From contig NC_090624.1 in assembly GCF_004359215.1 (NCBI RefSeq), forward strand, positions 1,090,693 to 1,154,692: a stretch of DNA of 64,000 nt, read 5' to 3'. Position numbers and translations under genes: made by a program. Below, one piece after another: positions 1 through 11,000 of this stretch (positions are counted from its first letter, which is position 1; each line of letters starts with the position of its first letter). Source of the stretch: Bremia lactucae (lineage: Eukaryota > Oomycota > Peronosporomycetes > Peronosporales > Peronosporaceae). A model generated the notes under the pieces. It saw only the letters and a program-made list of their open reading frames with translations. It was not told the origin of the DNA and did no database searches.

Positions 1-210
1 GGGACATCAGTCACTTCAAAACGAGCTGGTGACAGCTCGTCAGAAGATCTCTTCCGTGGAGGAAAAAGTGTATCGTCTGGTTCACGAGAATCAGACTCTG
101 TCCCGAGACCATATAGCTTTGGCTCGAGATCATCAGGCCCTGGCGGATGGATGCCCTAGATCGTTCCGGAGTAATCCGGAATCGGAAAGAAGCCTCGGAG
201 TGATGGTACG
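1..210 (+). pseudogene. Tail of convergent coiled-coil ORF, Gypsy copy B
   Basis: From about base 29 the plus strand encodes a hydrophilic heptad-rich peptide (KISSVEEKVYRLVHEN, then an ALARDHQALAD-like stretch) typical of a coiled coil. A small shift near 150 leads to LDRSGVIRNRKEAS and a stop. The same tail occurs at about 4490-4672, and a third copy, now inside an inverted segment, at 25577-25930. It lies on the strand opposite to, and immediately beyond, the integrase end of Gypsy pol. The function is unknown; it could be the end of a gag-like or accessory element protein. Confidence 0.55.
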
Positions 211-1996
211 GGCGGAGACGCTCAACATAAAATGTAGGATGCGTACGAATCCTACGAGACAGCTCGATCTGTATGCATTGCCTTGGCGGGGCAGTACACG
301 GAACGGGACGATATACTTGGCCAGTAATGTATAACTGCCCACATTCGTCACTACATGGTTTGCTAGATTTTCCCGTAGACAATTGGACAAGGTCGTTAAC
401 ATTTACTGACATAATGTTTGCTCTCTCATTTTTGTCAAAATTCCGTTTCTGTCGGTCCACCGCATTAGCGATGGAATCTTGTATAAAACTGACAACTGTT
501 TCTCTAGCTAGCAGAATCACCTGCTGACTCGGCTTTATTTTTCTTCTTCGGTGCGACCGATTCGCACTGCGAAAATGTCAATCTCCTCATAATTGAGATC
601 ATTACTGTTCTCACTAGTATCATTATTTTCGATGCTGAGTCTTTCAGCATCGTTATCAAAGTCAGCAATGGCATTATTGTCCTTATGAGTTTGTCCACTT
701 CAATATTGATTAAATCAACATTGGTATTCTTTGCATTGATCTTAGGGCCAATGCATGATGAGCTAGAGCTAGATGATTCTTTGTTGAGCGAGCCTATCCC
801 CCTTGAATAAGAGTCGCTCTTAAAAACAATGTGGGTGAGTTCACGTAAAGCGGTATGCTTTGTAGAAGCATGCACTGAATTGTTGATGGCAACTTCTACT
901 ATCGACAAGAACTCGCTCCAACTCTTAAACGAGCGGACGTATCCCCGAAGTATCTACAAGATACGATTTCGACGCTTCGTCGTCTGGCCATCTGTTTCAG
1001 AATGATTCGAAGTTAATATTTTTACTGATTTGAACACAGTTTGCCAAACTGTAAGTAATGGGGCGCGTAGGCACGGTGCCGACGCATCACGTGAGCCACC
1101 ACTCGGTTGAATGTCTCTCTTGCGGCAGACTTTTCGTCTGCCGTAGTATCCTCCTCTCCCGCAGCACTAGATGTTGCGGGTGGTGGTGGGAAGCGTCGTT
1201 TGACGCGAGTTGACCCTGAGCTTGGCGCTCGAAAACGTCGCGCCGTAAATCTAGGGTCTCGATCTGAGACCAGTTCACGAGGTAACCCATGGAGTCGGAA
1301 TATGGTGTCAACAAAGACACGAGCACAGCCTTTGGCTGTGATCGACTACGGTACTGCAGCAAGATGTACCATTTCGCTGAAACGATCAACAAACACAAGA
1401 ATACCATTATTCTTGTGATCATCTTGGGAAAATCCGATGACGAAGTCCATGGATATGGACTAAATACAGGCAAAGGTTGTAACGGAGCACGCGATGAAGC
1501 ACTGGGCCTCACCTATTGACAAACGTATGTATTAGCGGACGAGATCATACTGGTGTGGCCAGCAGAAGTCGCGACTTATCGTGAGGAAGTCTTCTCACGT
1601 CCACGATGACCACTTATTGGTGAACCGTTGCATGCGCAAACGCAATTCATTATATGAAGACACGAGGTGTGTCGCCAGCAACGGCTGTATAGTACAAGAA
1701 CCCATTGCGTTTTGTGTATCGATGTGTTGAGGATCGATACAATTTCAACAATCCTTTTCAGAATTGTTGGGATGGATTTCTAAGATAATCCATCAACTCT
1801 TTAAGAGCCTTATCTTCTTAATAAGCTCTTCGAACGTCGTCAAGTAATGTTGACGACGGAACACTTATCGTTGCAAGAGTGGCCTTATGCTCACTGTTCG
1901 CTTGCACAGCCGGCTCAAAATTGGGCCGGCGCCAAATGGCATCAGCGGTGACGTTAAGTCGTCCAATTTATAGTCCACAAAGAAGTAATACTCCGC
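211..1996 (-). pseudogene. Gypsy copy B: end of RNase H, zinc-binding linker, integrase
   Basis: The minus strand, read from 1996 downward, carries the end of Gypsy RNase H, a degraded H2C2 segment, and the integrase core. The core includes SSRAPLQPLPV, then an ILVFVDRFSEMVHLAAVP-like stretch and LVSDRDPRFTA, whose aspartate is catalytic. About 840-890 encodes VEVAINNSVHASTKHT. About 250-530 encodes the C-terminal part (ARETVVSFIQDSIANAVDRQ, IELSRRIRTHPTFYVERLRP). Many stops and frameshifts make it non-coding now. It is nearly collinear with 4673-6456 (copy A). A 27-bp stretch near 600-630 is present here and absent in A. Reverse transcriptase is lost into the N gap. Confidence 0.85.
1055..1140 (-). 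repeat. Reverse-transcriptase block embedded in the integrase region
   Basis: On the minus strand this piece reads FNRVVAHVMR followed by a QHRA-like sequence. That is a block normally found in Gypsy reverse transcriptase just before the YxDD active site. A related block sits in its normal place in Gypsy D (12095-12160). Here it interrupts integrase just after the DPRF motif, and copy A has the same arrangement at 5510-5600. This suggests a rearrangement that predates the duplication of A and B. Confidence 0.45.
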
Positions 1997-2666
1997 NNNN
2001 NNNNNNNNNNNNNNNNNNNNNNNNNNNNNNNNNNNNNNNNNNNNNNNNNNNNNNNNNNNNNNNNNNNNNNNNNNNNNNNNNNNNNNNNNNNNNNNNNNNN
2101 NNNNNNNNNNNNNNNNNNNNNNNNNNNNNNNNNNNNNNNNNNNNNNNNNNNNNNNNNNNNNNNNNNNNNNNNNNNNNNNNNNNNNNNNNNNNNNNNNNNN
2201 NNNNNNNNNNNNNNNNNNNNNNNNNNNNNNNNNNNNNNNNNNNNNNNNNNNNNNNNNNNNNNNNNNNNNNNNNNNNNNNNNNNNNNNNNNNNNNNNNNNN
2301 NNNNNNNNNNNNNNNNNNNNNNNNNNNNNNNNNNNNNNNNNNNNNNNNNNNNNNNNNNNNNNNNNNNNNNNNNNNNNNNNNNNNNNNNNNNNNNNNNNNN
2401 NNNNNNNNNNNNNNNNNNNNNNNNNNNNNNNNNNNNNNNNNNNNNNNNNNNNNNNNNNNNNNNNNNNNNNNNNNNNNNNNNNNNNNNNNNNNNNNNNNNN
2501 NNNNNNNNNNNNNNNNNNNNNNNNNNNNNNNNNNNNNNNNNNNNNNNNNNNNNNNNNNNNNNNNNNNNNNNNNNNNNNNNNNNNNNNNNNNNNNNNNNNN
2601 NNNNNNNNNNNNNNNNNNNNNNNNNNNNNNNNNNNNNNNNNNNNNNNNNNNNNNNNNNNNNNNNNN
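1997..2666. other. Assembly gap of 670 N
   Basis: A run of 670 N bases. The 118 bases to its left (1879-1996) are approximately the reverse complement of bases just to its right (about 2690-2800), so the gap sits inside an inverted repeat of Gypsy RNase H sequence. Apparent reading frames across it are meaningless. Confidence 0.99.
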
Positions 2667-2853
2667 AAAGGAAGGCGAGATGGTTGTCTTTCTTCGCGGA
2701 GTGTAACTTCTCCGTGGCGTCGCTGATGCCCTTTCGCGCCGGCACGATTTTGAGTTGGCTGTGCATATCAACAGTGAGCATAAGCCCACTGTTGCAACAA
2801 TATGTGTTCCGTACTCGACGACGTTAGAGGAGCTTATCAACAAGATAAGGCTT
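2667..2853 (+). pseudogene. Gypsy RNase H end fragment
   Basis: The plus strand at 2719-2757 reads VADALSRRHDFEL. This is the hallmark end of Gypsy RNase H (usually VADALSRRPD), with histidine replacing the proline. Downstream it matches 25000-25085 of copy C through the stretch preceding the zinc-binding domain. It stops abruptly at an LTR-like AT-rich stub. Its orientation is opposite to copies A and B on either side. Confidence 0.75.
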
Positions 2854-2939
2854 CTTTATTTATTTTTTCTCATAGGAATTTTTTTTATTGTTCCTCTTGT
2901 AGGATTAATATGATTGCAACAGAACACCCCGTTTCATCA
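2854..2939 (-). repeat. Start of a Gypsy 3' LTR (truncated), copy A
   Basis: Read on the minus strand from 2939, it begins TGATGAAACGGGGTG and continues into an AT-rich stretch with TACAAGAGGAACAATAAAA. It closely parallels the start of the D LTR (TGTAACGGGGTG, CACAAGAGGAATAATAAAA, 13853 downward). Only about 86 bases remain before the opposite-strand RNase H fragment. It lies where the 3' LTR of copy A would be expected, just beyond the start of the convergent ORF. Confidence 0.6.
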
Positions 2940-2949
2940 CCCCCCTTAA
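2940..2949 (-). other. Polypurine tract of Gypsy A
   Basis: On the minus strand the bases just before the LTR start TGATG are TTAAGGGGGG. A purine run abutting the 3' LTR is the usual plus-strand DNA priming site of LTR retrotransposons. Confidence 0.55.
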
Positions 2950-3081
2950 CCAACAGTCAATATAGTGACTGATGTGTGGTGACAGGAAAATACTGTTATG
3001 TATTTCCCTGTAATTTCGCATAATTGGTCTTTATTTTAAATTCCGATTTTATTTGCATTATTGGTTTTGACCAAAATCAAC

Positions 3082-4672
3082 ATGGCGAAAAATAAGTCTG
3101 TGCGCGCGGCCCGTGAGGCCGCAAAGCTGGTAGCTCCTCAAATCAGTGCAGCCGTTGGTAATGCAAATGTTTCAGTAGACGCATTAGCGTCTACTGTGGG
3201 GAATAAGTCACCTCCTACTCCATTGGAGGTGACTGGAATATGTCATCTTTTGATGCCATTGCAGGTGATGGTGGCTAGTCAACTGCTAAACAATTGTAGG
3301 GGACTGGTCGAAGTCACCGTCAGCGCCCGACCCAGTGGCTACTGTGAAGGCCGCCGGATCACTCGGGGCCGAGTCCGTTTAACCTTTGGTCCTGACGTAA
3401 CAACTAAAGAGGTGATGACGAGGTTGTTTGACTCGTCGAACTTATTTGGTGGGGAGTTATCGTATGATGACTCCATGGGCGACGATCACTCTGGTAGCGT
3501 TAGTATGCGTCACGAGGAATTAAGTGACCGTTAAAGGAAGAACGCTGGTGGTGTGCTAGTTTGAATCACCAAGAAAGGAGTACTTTTAAAGATTGCTCAG
3601 AGAGCCATGTTAACGTTAACGTTAACATGAGCCAACAGGAGAGGGGGCACGATACGTTGCGATTCGCTTCCGAAAACAAACCTTAGTTGCCCTCTAAGGG
3701 TAACCTAACTCGTTGGTCTGGTATGGCCAACGGTGGAAATCATATTCCGTTGTTCGAATCATCCAGGCTGCACACGCCTGATGAGGATGAAACGGAATTC
3801 TTCATCGATGCCTTTTTCCGGCATCGGTGGTACACTTGTAAGCGGGCAAAGGATGTCAACCTTTGTTCATAGTTTGGATAGCCTTTTACAGAATGTGCAC
3901 AACATAGGTCGTGAGGTCTGGCTTGACAAACTGGATGCTTTTCCGTGAACGATTCGAGAAACGTACCGTAGTCGGTGCACGCTAAAGCTGCACCGTTTGT
4001 GTAAAGAGGCAGGGATACCTTGCCTCTATTTGGAGAACTCATGTCGATGCTGTTGTAAAGGCCCAGGTCATGCCCCTAAGGAAGAATAATCCTATAGATA
4101 TCCTCAGTGGACTCCGCTCATCTCTTGTGGAATGCGCATAGAGATTGAGGTCATCCAATCCTTTTACGAGCGCGGTAAGTGTTCGTTCTCTGATGGACCC
4201 TCTGTCGAGTAGGATAGGTCTCGTCGTACTGTCGAACGAGACCCGGTGGATACCCTCGCCAACGAACGAGATAACTCGTTAGAACTCCCTTTACATCACG
4301 GTAGCTCGAGAGGTCTTAACAAGGAAACGCTAATGGATGAGGAGGGGGTGGAAAATCAGGTTTGCCTCTTTTGACGAACCCGAATCAACATGTGATTTGG
4401 ATTACACCCTTCATTATTTGAGGGAAGACATTGATCACGAGCGATCCCGTCGCCACAAGTTAGTGATGGCGGGGACATCAGTCACTTAAACGAGCTGGTG
4501 ACAGCTCGTCAAAAGATCTCTTCCGTGAAGGAAAGAGTGAATTGTCTGGTTCACGAGAATCAGACTCTGTCCCGAGACCATATAGCTTTGGCTCGAGATC
4601 ATCAGGCCCTGGCGGATGCCCTAGATCGTTCCGGAGTAATCCGGAATCGGAAAGAAGCCTCGGATTGATGGT
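3082..4672 (+). pseudogene. Convergent (antisense) ORF of Gypsy copy A
   Basis: Translation from ATG 3082 gives MAKNKSVRAAREAAKLVAPQ, a basic alanine-rich N-terminus, and stays open to 3534 (150 codons). Further pieces continue in shifting frames. Around 4041-4076 is a Cys/His cluster (SCRCCCKGPGHAP) that may be a decayed zinc knuckle. Bases 4490-4672 encode the same coiled-coil tail as at 1-210. It runs toward the 3' end of pol on the minus strand, so the two are convergent. A homologous piece lies at 26368-27346 beyond integrase of copy C. It could instead be gag of an oppositely oriented element; the repeated junction in three copies argues for one composite unit. Function unknown. Confidence 0.55.
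3606..3629. repeat. Perfect 24-bp palindrome with GTTAAC repeats
   Basis: Three overlapping GTTAAC units flanked by CAT/ATG form a perfect palindrome within the broken convergent ORF. The matching place in copy C (about 27115-27130) has a shorter non-palindromic form (CATGTTAAATTAACGCTAAC), so the palindrome probably arose by local change. Confidence 0.8.
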
Positions 4673-5975
4673 ACGGGCGGAGACGCTCAACATAAAACGT
4701 AGGATGCGTACGAATCCTACGAGACAGCTCGATCGTGGATGCATTACCTTGGCGGTGCAGTACACGGAACGGGACGATATACTTGGCCAGTAACGTATAA
4801 CTGCTCACATTTGTCACTACATGGTTTGCTAGATTTACCCGTAGACAATTGGACAAGGTCGTTAACATTTACTGACATAATGTTTGCTCTCTCATTTTTG
4901 TCAAAATTCCGTTTCAGTCGGTCCACCGCATTAGCGATGGAATATTGTATAAAACTGACAACTGTTTCTCTAGCTAGCAGAATCACCTGCTGACTCGGCT
5001 TTATTTCTTCTTCGGTGCGACCGATTCGCACTGCGAAAATGTCAATCTCCTCATAATTGAGATCATTATTTTCGATGCTGAGTCTTTCAGCATCGTTATC
5101 AAAGTCAGCAATGGCATTATTGTCCTTATGAGTTTATCCACTTCAATGTTGATTAAATCAACATTGGTATTCTTGGCATTGATCTTAGGGCCAATGCATG
5201 ATGAGCTAGAGCTTGATGATTCTTTGTTGAGCGAACCTACCCCCCTTGAATAAGAATCGCTCTCAAACAATGTGGGTGAGCCGTTCACGTAAAGCGGTAT
5301 GCTTTGTAGAAGCATGCACTAGATTGTTGATGGCAACTTCTACTATCGACAAGAACTCGCTCCAACTCTTAAACGAGCGGACGTATCCACGAAGTATCGA
5401 CAAGATACGATTTCGACGCTTCGTCGTCTGACCATCTGTTTCAGAATGATTCGAAGTTAATATTTTTTACTGTTTTTTTCAAGTGATTTGAACACAGTTT
5501 GCTAAACTGTAAGTAATGGGGCGCGAGGCACGGTGCTGACGCATCACGTGAGCCACCACTCGGTTGAATGTCTCTCTTGCGGCAGACTTTTCGTCTGCCG
5601 TAGTATCCTCCTCTCCCGTAGCACTAGATGTTGCGCGTGGTGGTGGGAAGCGTCGTTTGACGCGAGTTGACCCTGAGCTTGGCGCTAGAAAACGTCGCGC
5701 CGTAAATCTAGGGTCTCGATCTGAGACCAGTTCACGAGGTAACCCATGGAGTCGGAATATGGTGTCAACAAAGACACGAGCACAGCCTTTGGCTGTGGTC
5801 GACTACGGTACTGCAGCCAGATGTACCATTTCGCTGAAACGATCAACAAACACAAGAATACCATTATTTTTGTAATCATCTTGGGTAAATCCGATGACGA
5901 AGTCCATGGATATGGACTAAATACAGGCAAAGGTTGCAATGGAGCACGCGATGAAGCACTGGGTCTCACCTATTG
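4673..5975 (-). pseudogene. Gypsy copy A integrase
   Basis: Same content and order as copy B: SSRAPLQPLPV near 5930, an MVHLAAVP-like segment near 5820, LVSDRDPRFTA near 5720, the embedded reverse-transcriptase-like block (5510-5600), the serine-rich and acidic linker SSSSSSCIGPK near 5190, and the C-terminal domain (ARETVVSFIQYSIANAVDR, 4910-4990; IELSRRIRTHPTFYVERLRP, 4680-4740). Stops and frameshifts interrupt it. The integrase end overlaps the tail of the convergent plus-strand ORF. Confidence 0.85.
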
Positions 5976-6690
5976 ACAAACGTATGTATAAGCGGACGAG
6001 ATCATACTGGTGTGGCCAGTAGAAGTCGCGACTTATCGTGAGGAAGTCTTCTCACGTCCACGATGGCCACTTATTGGTGAACCGTTGCATGCGCAAACGC
6101 AAGTCATTATATGACGACACGAGGTGTGTCGCCAGCAACGGCTGTATAGTACAAGAACCCATTGCGTTTTGTGTATCGATGTGTTGAGGATCGATACAAT
6201 TTCAACAATCCTTTTAAGAATTGTTGGGATGGATTTCTAATATAATCCATCAACTCTTTAAGAGCCTTATCTTCTTAATAAGCTCTTCGAACGTCGTCAA
6301 GTAATGTTGTCGACGGAACACTTATCGTTGCAAGAGTGGCCTTATGCTCACTGTTCGCTTGCGCAGCCGGCTCAAAATTGGGCCGGCGCGAAATGGCATC
6401 AGCGGTGACGTTAAGTCGTCCAATTTATAGTCCACAAAGAAGTAATACTCCGCAAAAGAAGACAATCATCTCGCCTTCCTTTGCGAGAGGTGTGGACTGT
6501 TTACGGCCGTACGTAAGAACTCATGGTCCGTATTTACAACGGTCTATATCCCAAGAGATTAGACCCCAAACTTAGCCAGTGCATATTTCATGGAAAGGAG
6601 TTCCTTGTCATTTAATGGAGAGTTGCGTCAGCTGGTTGAAGCTGACGCGATTGTTAACAGACGTTTACATTTTTTTTCAACAAAGAAGAA
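5976..6690 (-). pseudogene. Gypsy copy A RNase H and zinc-binding linker
   Basis: Minus-strand pieces read NDKELLSMKYALAKFGV, a form of NTDHEFLRTAVNSPHLSQR (the RNase H block usually containing YTDH), and then the stretch before the H2C2 domain with SRDFYWPHQYDLV near 6010. It would degrade template RNA during reverse transcription. Interrupted by stops and by a deletion between reverse transcriptase and RNase H near 6600-6700. Confidence 0.75.
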
Positions 6691-7540
6691 AGATGTACTG
6701 TCACTTTGGCGAGAGTACTTTTGCAGGTACGCCGCTAAGCCGAGGAACTTTCAAAGTCCCTTTACATCGACTGGCACAGGCCAATCGGTGATCGCCTTGA
6801 TCTTTTCCGAATCCGGGCGTACACCGTGTTTACCCACGATGCACCCAAGAAGTGGTATTTCGCTTGCAGCGAATATACACATCTTGAGATTTGCATACAA
6901 CTTGCGCTAACGCAGAAGTGTAAGAACCTTTCGGACGTGGGTACGATGAACTTCAACGTCTGACTTTCCATTCATGGCACTGCTACGAACGAAGAGATCA
7001 TCAAAATAACTCGGTGCGAAATCCCGCACCGATCTTAACAGCTTGGTTACACATCTGTTTAATCTCAGGGGTATTACTAAGTCCCTGTGGCATGACTAGC
7101 CAACCCATAGCATACCGCTTGGGGGGCTTACTGCTGTGAACGGGATATCTTGTTCACGCATAAGGGTCTGATAGAAAGCATCTAACAGATCCATTAGCGA
7201 AAAGATATTACTCTTTGACATATCATCAATGATTACGTCTTTTCGTGGTATCGGCGTTTGGGCCGGTACAGTTGCAGCGCTCAATTTATTAAACGCATGC
7301 ACGATCCTCCATCTCATGTTGCTTTCGCACACAGAAGGCCGGAGAGCTATGTGGGAAAGTTGACTCTCTCATATGGCCCGCTGCTAAGCGATCGGCAAAG
7401 AATTTGACGGTCACTAGTACTTGTTCACGAGACAATGCCATTGCTTCATGACACAGTATTTCGAACGTCAATTTCGTGTCGAGTGCCTTTATCTTTAGGC
7501 AACTCACACGGTACTGATTCAGGGAATACATCTTTAAATT
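6691..7540 (-). pseudogene. Gypsy copy A reverse transcriptase
   Basis: From 7540 downward the minus strand shows ALSREQVLVTVKFFADRLAA, then HSSPAFCVRK, MRWRIVHAFNKLSAATVPAQ, TPIPRKDV, a LMREQDIPFTAVSPPSGMLW block, and SYFDD near 7000 (the YxDD catalytic motif). Next comes KSDVEVHRTHVRKVL-like sequence and a degraded GKHGVHPD region. The order is that of Ty3/Gypsy reverse transcriptase. Several frameshifts separate the blocks. The protein equivalent on the plus strand is copy C at 23741-24600. Confidence 0.85.
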
Positions 7541-8220
7541 CTATTTAATCCTTATAGAAAGGGTTTGTCTTTTAAGACTTTCAGGATTGGGACATAGAAA
7601 TTTCAATCCGAGTCTTCTCATCGAGGACACTTCCGTTTATCGATGAGCTGCTAAGAGCACGTTCGTTCTTAGGAAATACTATTGCCGACCGAATATCGGC
7701 CACGTGGTTGTCATCTGTGACAAGTACGCATATCTGCTTGACTCTGCCACTACGCAGACCACGCAAGACACGTTTCGGTTGGCAATTCAGTTATCTCCGA
7801 AGTTAGCTTCAGAGGCGCTATTAGATCAAGAGTATAAGCGCCTACGCTTGATCCGTTGTTTAGTAAGACATTTATTTTCTCAGTATCCTATTTAAACTTA
7901 TTTCCAAAGGTACCTAAGAACCTTTGACCACAGGTTTCTGGGGGCTTCTTCCCATACCTTTTGGGGGACTTGTTCCTTCAAATTCTATTTGGGAAGTATC
8001 CATATCAACTGTTTCTAGCGGTTGCGCTACCACAGCGATATCCTCTACGATCGACTTCTCAAGTCGATCTAGGACTTTCGCACTCTCTCAAATAGACAGG
8101 GGTTTTAAACTTTCTTAAATGTTGCTTTTCAAGCAAGCATCCTCGTTTCGTTCCACTAATTATTCGAGTGGTCGAACTTTGACGCTGCCTGTGCTTGTGC
8201 ACAGCCGTCGGTAACTATGT
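7541..8220 (-). pseudogene. Gypsy copy A protease-to-RT linker
   Basis: Minus strand shows RSGRVKQICVLVTDDN, then a SSSINGSVLDEKTRI stretch near 7600-7700, matching the plus-strand linker of copy C (about 23515-23670). It continues to about 8220 with sequence equivalent to 23060-23230. No protease or gag of this copy is present further upstream. The boundary with the neighbouring element falls near 8190-8260, where GACGCTGCCTGTG occurs twice about 64 bases apart. Confidence 0.7.
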
Positions 8221-8306
8221 CTACGTCACAATGGTGGACCTTCGACGCTGCCTGTGAGTTCTCTTAGTCACTCTAGCGACATGTGTTTACACCCACGGCG
8301 CCAAAA

Positions 8307-9772
8307 ATGTCACCTAAAAGGGGCGATGCTGGTAGGTCGTCTGCGAAGACACCCACTCAACTACGCGCTAAGCGCACGCGCCGCGTTAACACGCCGGCAG
8401 CGTCTAATGCCTCAGTCGAAACGCCGACAGCTACTGCTGTTGTCGCGTTAACTCGGCTTAAAGATCCATCCCACTTTAACAGTGAGGATGTTGATCCGTC
8501 GCTCATTGTCGACTACAATGAGTCGACACCGTTGCCGTCACCTCATAGTAGTGATACGGACAACGAGCTAATGAGAAAGGATGATGGCGCATTATTGCCC
8601 ATTTAAACTTCTCTCATTGCTCATAACATGGAGACAGCAACATTTACTAATGCTGTCTCGTCGTCTGCGCTGGATAGCGCGGCGACCATTAATGAGAGCG
8701 CTGCTTCTCCGTTGGGTAAAACCACATCGTCTATTGCTCAAAACATTATCCATGACGGTTCTGACATAGAGGATTCTGAGCCTAAAGTTCCGCCGACGAC
8801 GCGTGAACGTGCTCAGTCGGTCTCACAAGCCAATCGTATCAAACGTGGCTATGTGACGGGTGGCATATCACTTATACCCCCTCCATCTAATTGGCCTCGT
8901 GTAAACGGGCCAATAGCGTCGCTCTTAGAGCGCGCTATTCTAGACGCTCGTTATTACTATGGCGTCTTTAGATTATGGAAGGCTCAGGGGAAATCGCTTA
9001 GCGTATTTTCCCAATCCCGGTCGTGTTGCGTTAAAATCAAACGCCCGACCAATACGAGGCGTGATTTACGCTCCGCATTTATCCGCATTCCGATACGATG
9101 AAATAGCGGTCGCAGCGAATTAATTTCGCCGCTTGCGTGCGAAAAAAATCATGGGCGGCACCACCCCTTTTTCTTCTCACAACGCTGCTTCTGCTACTCC
9201 AATTGAGACTAGTGAAGAGGCCTCGGCTAGTGCTCCTCTTCATAGGCAGTCACCATGCCGGGGACATCAATACGTTGGATATCGATCGATTCCCAAGAGT
9301 CTTTACTCTTCGGCTAACCTCTCCATTGGACGAGGGTTTGATACCTTTGCCTCACATAGCGGTAAGCAAGCAACCTTCCAACAAGGAAGCATTGGTTTCC
9401 ACCCGCATCCATCAGTGCAGGCGGCGCCCGATAGGAGTGGCGATCTCGCCCACCTAATCGCGGCTGCCTTACCTTTGTCCGTTCAGTCGCATGCGTTAAT
9501 CGCTGCCGAACGACGTATTGTGCATCTCGAGGGCCAAGTCTTGCGACTGACCTCAGATCTTCAGGATGTCCGCGCGAAGGGTCGTCAGGGTTATTAACGC
9601 CTGAAGCTTCGGCTTGACATCCTGGAGAAGTTGAGGTCGAGGGACCCGCATTATACGGGTGGTATCCCTCGCTCTCCGGGTCATTTTCGTGGTGGGGGGA
9701 GTCATTCGGCCGTACCCCTCACCCGATCGATGCTCGACTCACAGTCGGCGTCGCCATCGGTCTCTTAGACGG
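8307..9772 (+). pseudogene. Convergent ORF next to Gypsy D
   Basis: ATG 8307 begins MSPKRGDAGRSSAKTPTQLR, a basic Ser/Ala/Thr-rich start. The frame stops at 8604-8606 but continues in the same frame from 8610 to about 9010 (SLIPPPSNWPRVNGPI near 8870; LERAILDARYYYGVFRLWKA near 8925-8985). It then shifts by one to a Ser/Gln-rich region ending in a probable coiled coil (IAAERRIVHLEGQVLRLTSD, 9500-9560). It converges on the integrase end of D (9719). Gypsy D has its own gag on the other strand, so this is not D gag in the usual place. It might be gag of a lost element or an antisense accessory ORF. Function unknown. Confidence 0.5.
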
Positions 9773-11000
9773 ATATGGGTATGCTACCTCGTTTGGGTCG
9801 ACATACCGTTTCAGACGACCCACATAAAATACGAGGTGCGTCTTAATATACGGGGGAAGGGTGAGCCTATAATTCATGTCTCCAACCTCTTCTACCACCG
9901 TGAAGGGCCCAATGAAACGCGGCAACAACTTCGTAGACGTCCAGGTAGCACAGAAATTGCATTTATAGGCAGGGTAGTAGTACTTATAGTACTTGTTTCC
10001 ACTCTAAAGCGTTCATTGTTTTTGCGACCAGTTCGGTCCGCATATTCTTTTTGCTTGTCCTGTGCGCTTGCCATTGCGTAACGGACTTTACGTGTGATGG
10101 CTAATCGCTCATCCATAAAGCATTGAGCCTCGCTCACGCTTTTAGCATCAAACTCGCCTATGATACCACCGAGAGGTCGGTCATAAGGCGTAGTTTTTAT
10201 TGACTACTGCTAAACTGGTAGGGTCACTAGGGCAAGTTTGTGTCTTTGAGATGATACCCTCATGGGTCATCGTCATATTGACGAAACTATGTCCCTCTTT
10301 CGCACCGAGCATAGTGAGCGGCCCTCCCCCACTAAGACTCGGGCTGCGCACAAACGAGACTGGCGTCCGAGGATGGCGCAGTCCGTTAATATAAAATGGT
10401 GTCTCAACTGTACTGGCGTGGGCATTGTTATTTATAGCGAATTCCACAAAGGGCAATTGTTTGCTCCATTCTTTGGAAGTAGCCAATTGCGTAAGACATC
10501 CGCCACGGCACGTTTGGCCATCAGTCTGGGGATGATCTGCGGTCGACATGTGAAGCTCGCTGCGTAGCAGCTCAAACACATGTCGCCAGAAACCAGATGT
10601 AAAACGTGGATCTCAGTCCGATACGATGGGCTCGGGCATCCCGTGTAGTCGGTTAACATGATCCAGGAACAATAGAGCTGCCTCCTTGCCTGTGATCAAT
10701 GTTTTCTATGGTGCTAAATGAACCATTTTGCTCAGTCTTTCTACAAAGACGACGAGCCCCGTCCGACCCTTATGACCGGGCGTTATGCTAAACATGAAGT
10801 CCAGTCTTACTGACTTTAAACAGTCCGTTATAATCGGTAGCGGCTTTAGTGGCGCACTGCTGGACGGTGCAGGCTTAATGCGCTGTGCGATTCGCAAGAT
10901 CGAATATAGTTGGCCACCAGGTGTGGCCACCAAAATTTCCCTGACACTCGTAAGGATGTCTTTTCACGCCCCAGATGCCCACTAGATGGTACATCATGGA
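9719..11000 (-). pseudogene. Gypsy D integrase
   Basis: From 11000 down: a degraded H2C2 region (a HDTDLKLMILP block upstream near 11030), then SSSAPLKPLPI and RTGLVVFVERLSKMVHLAP (10706-10860). Near 10600-10640 the catalytic block reads SD*DPRFTSGFW, with TGA replacing the usual arginine codon. Next come ELHMSTADHPQTDGQT and WSKQLPFVEFAINNNAHAST (10350-10560). The C-terminal module is PRFIGPFTVVEEVGDMNYRL and KTHLVFYVGRLKRYVDPNEV (9760-9928). It would join element cDNA to chromosomal DNA. This family differs from A/B/C. Confidence 0.85.

Noticed and set aside
1879..2843. Long open frames across the N gap
   Set aside because: They consist mostly of undetermined residues over the gap and have no biological meaning.
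3082..3534. Independent host gene
   Set aside because: Good start and 150 open codons, but a related sequence recurs beside Gypsy integrase in copy C and an LTR edge lies just upstream, so it is element-derived.
6624..6647. Hairpin GCGTCAGCT / AGCTGACGC in Gypsy A
   Set aside because: Corresponds to ordinary RNase H coding sequence (SRQLQPAER region) that is naturally near-palindromic; compare 24840-24870.
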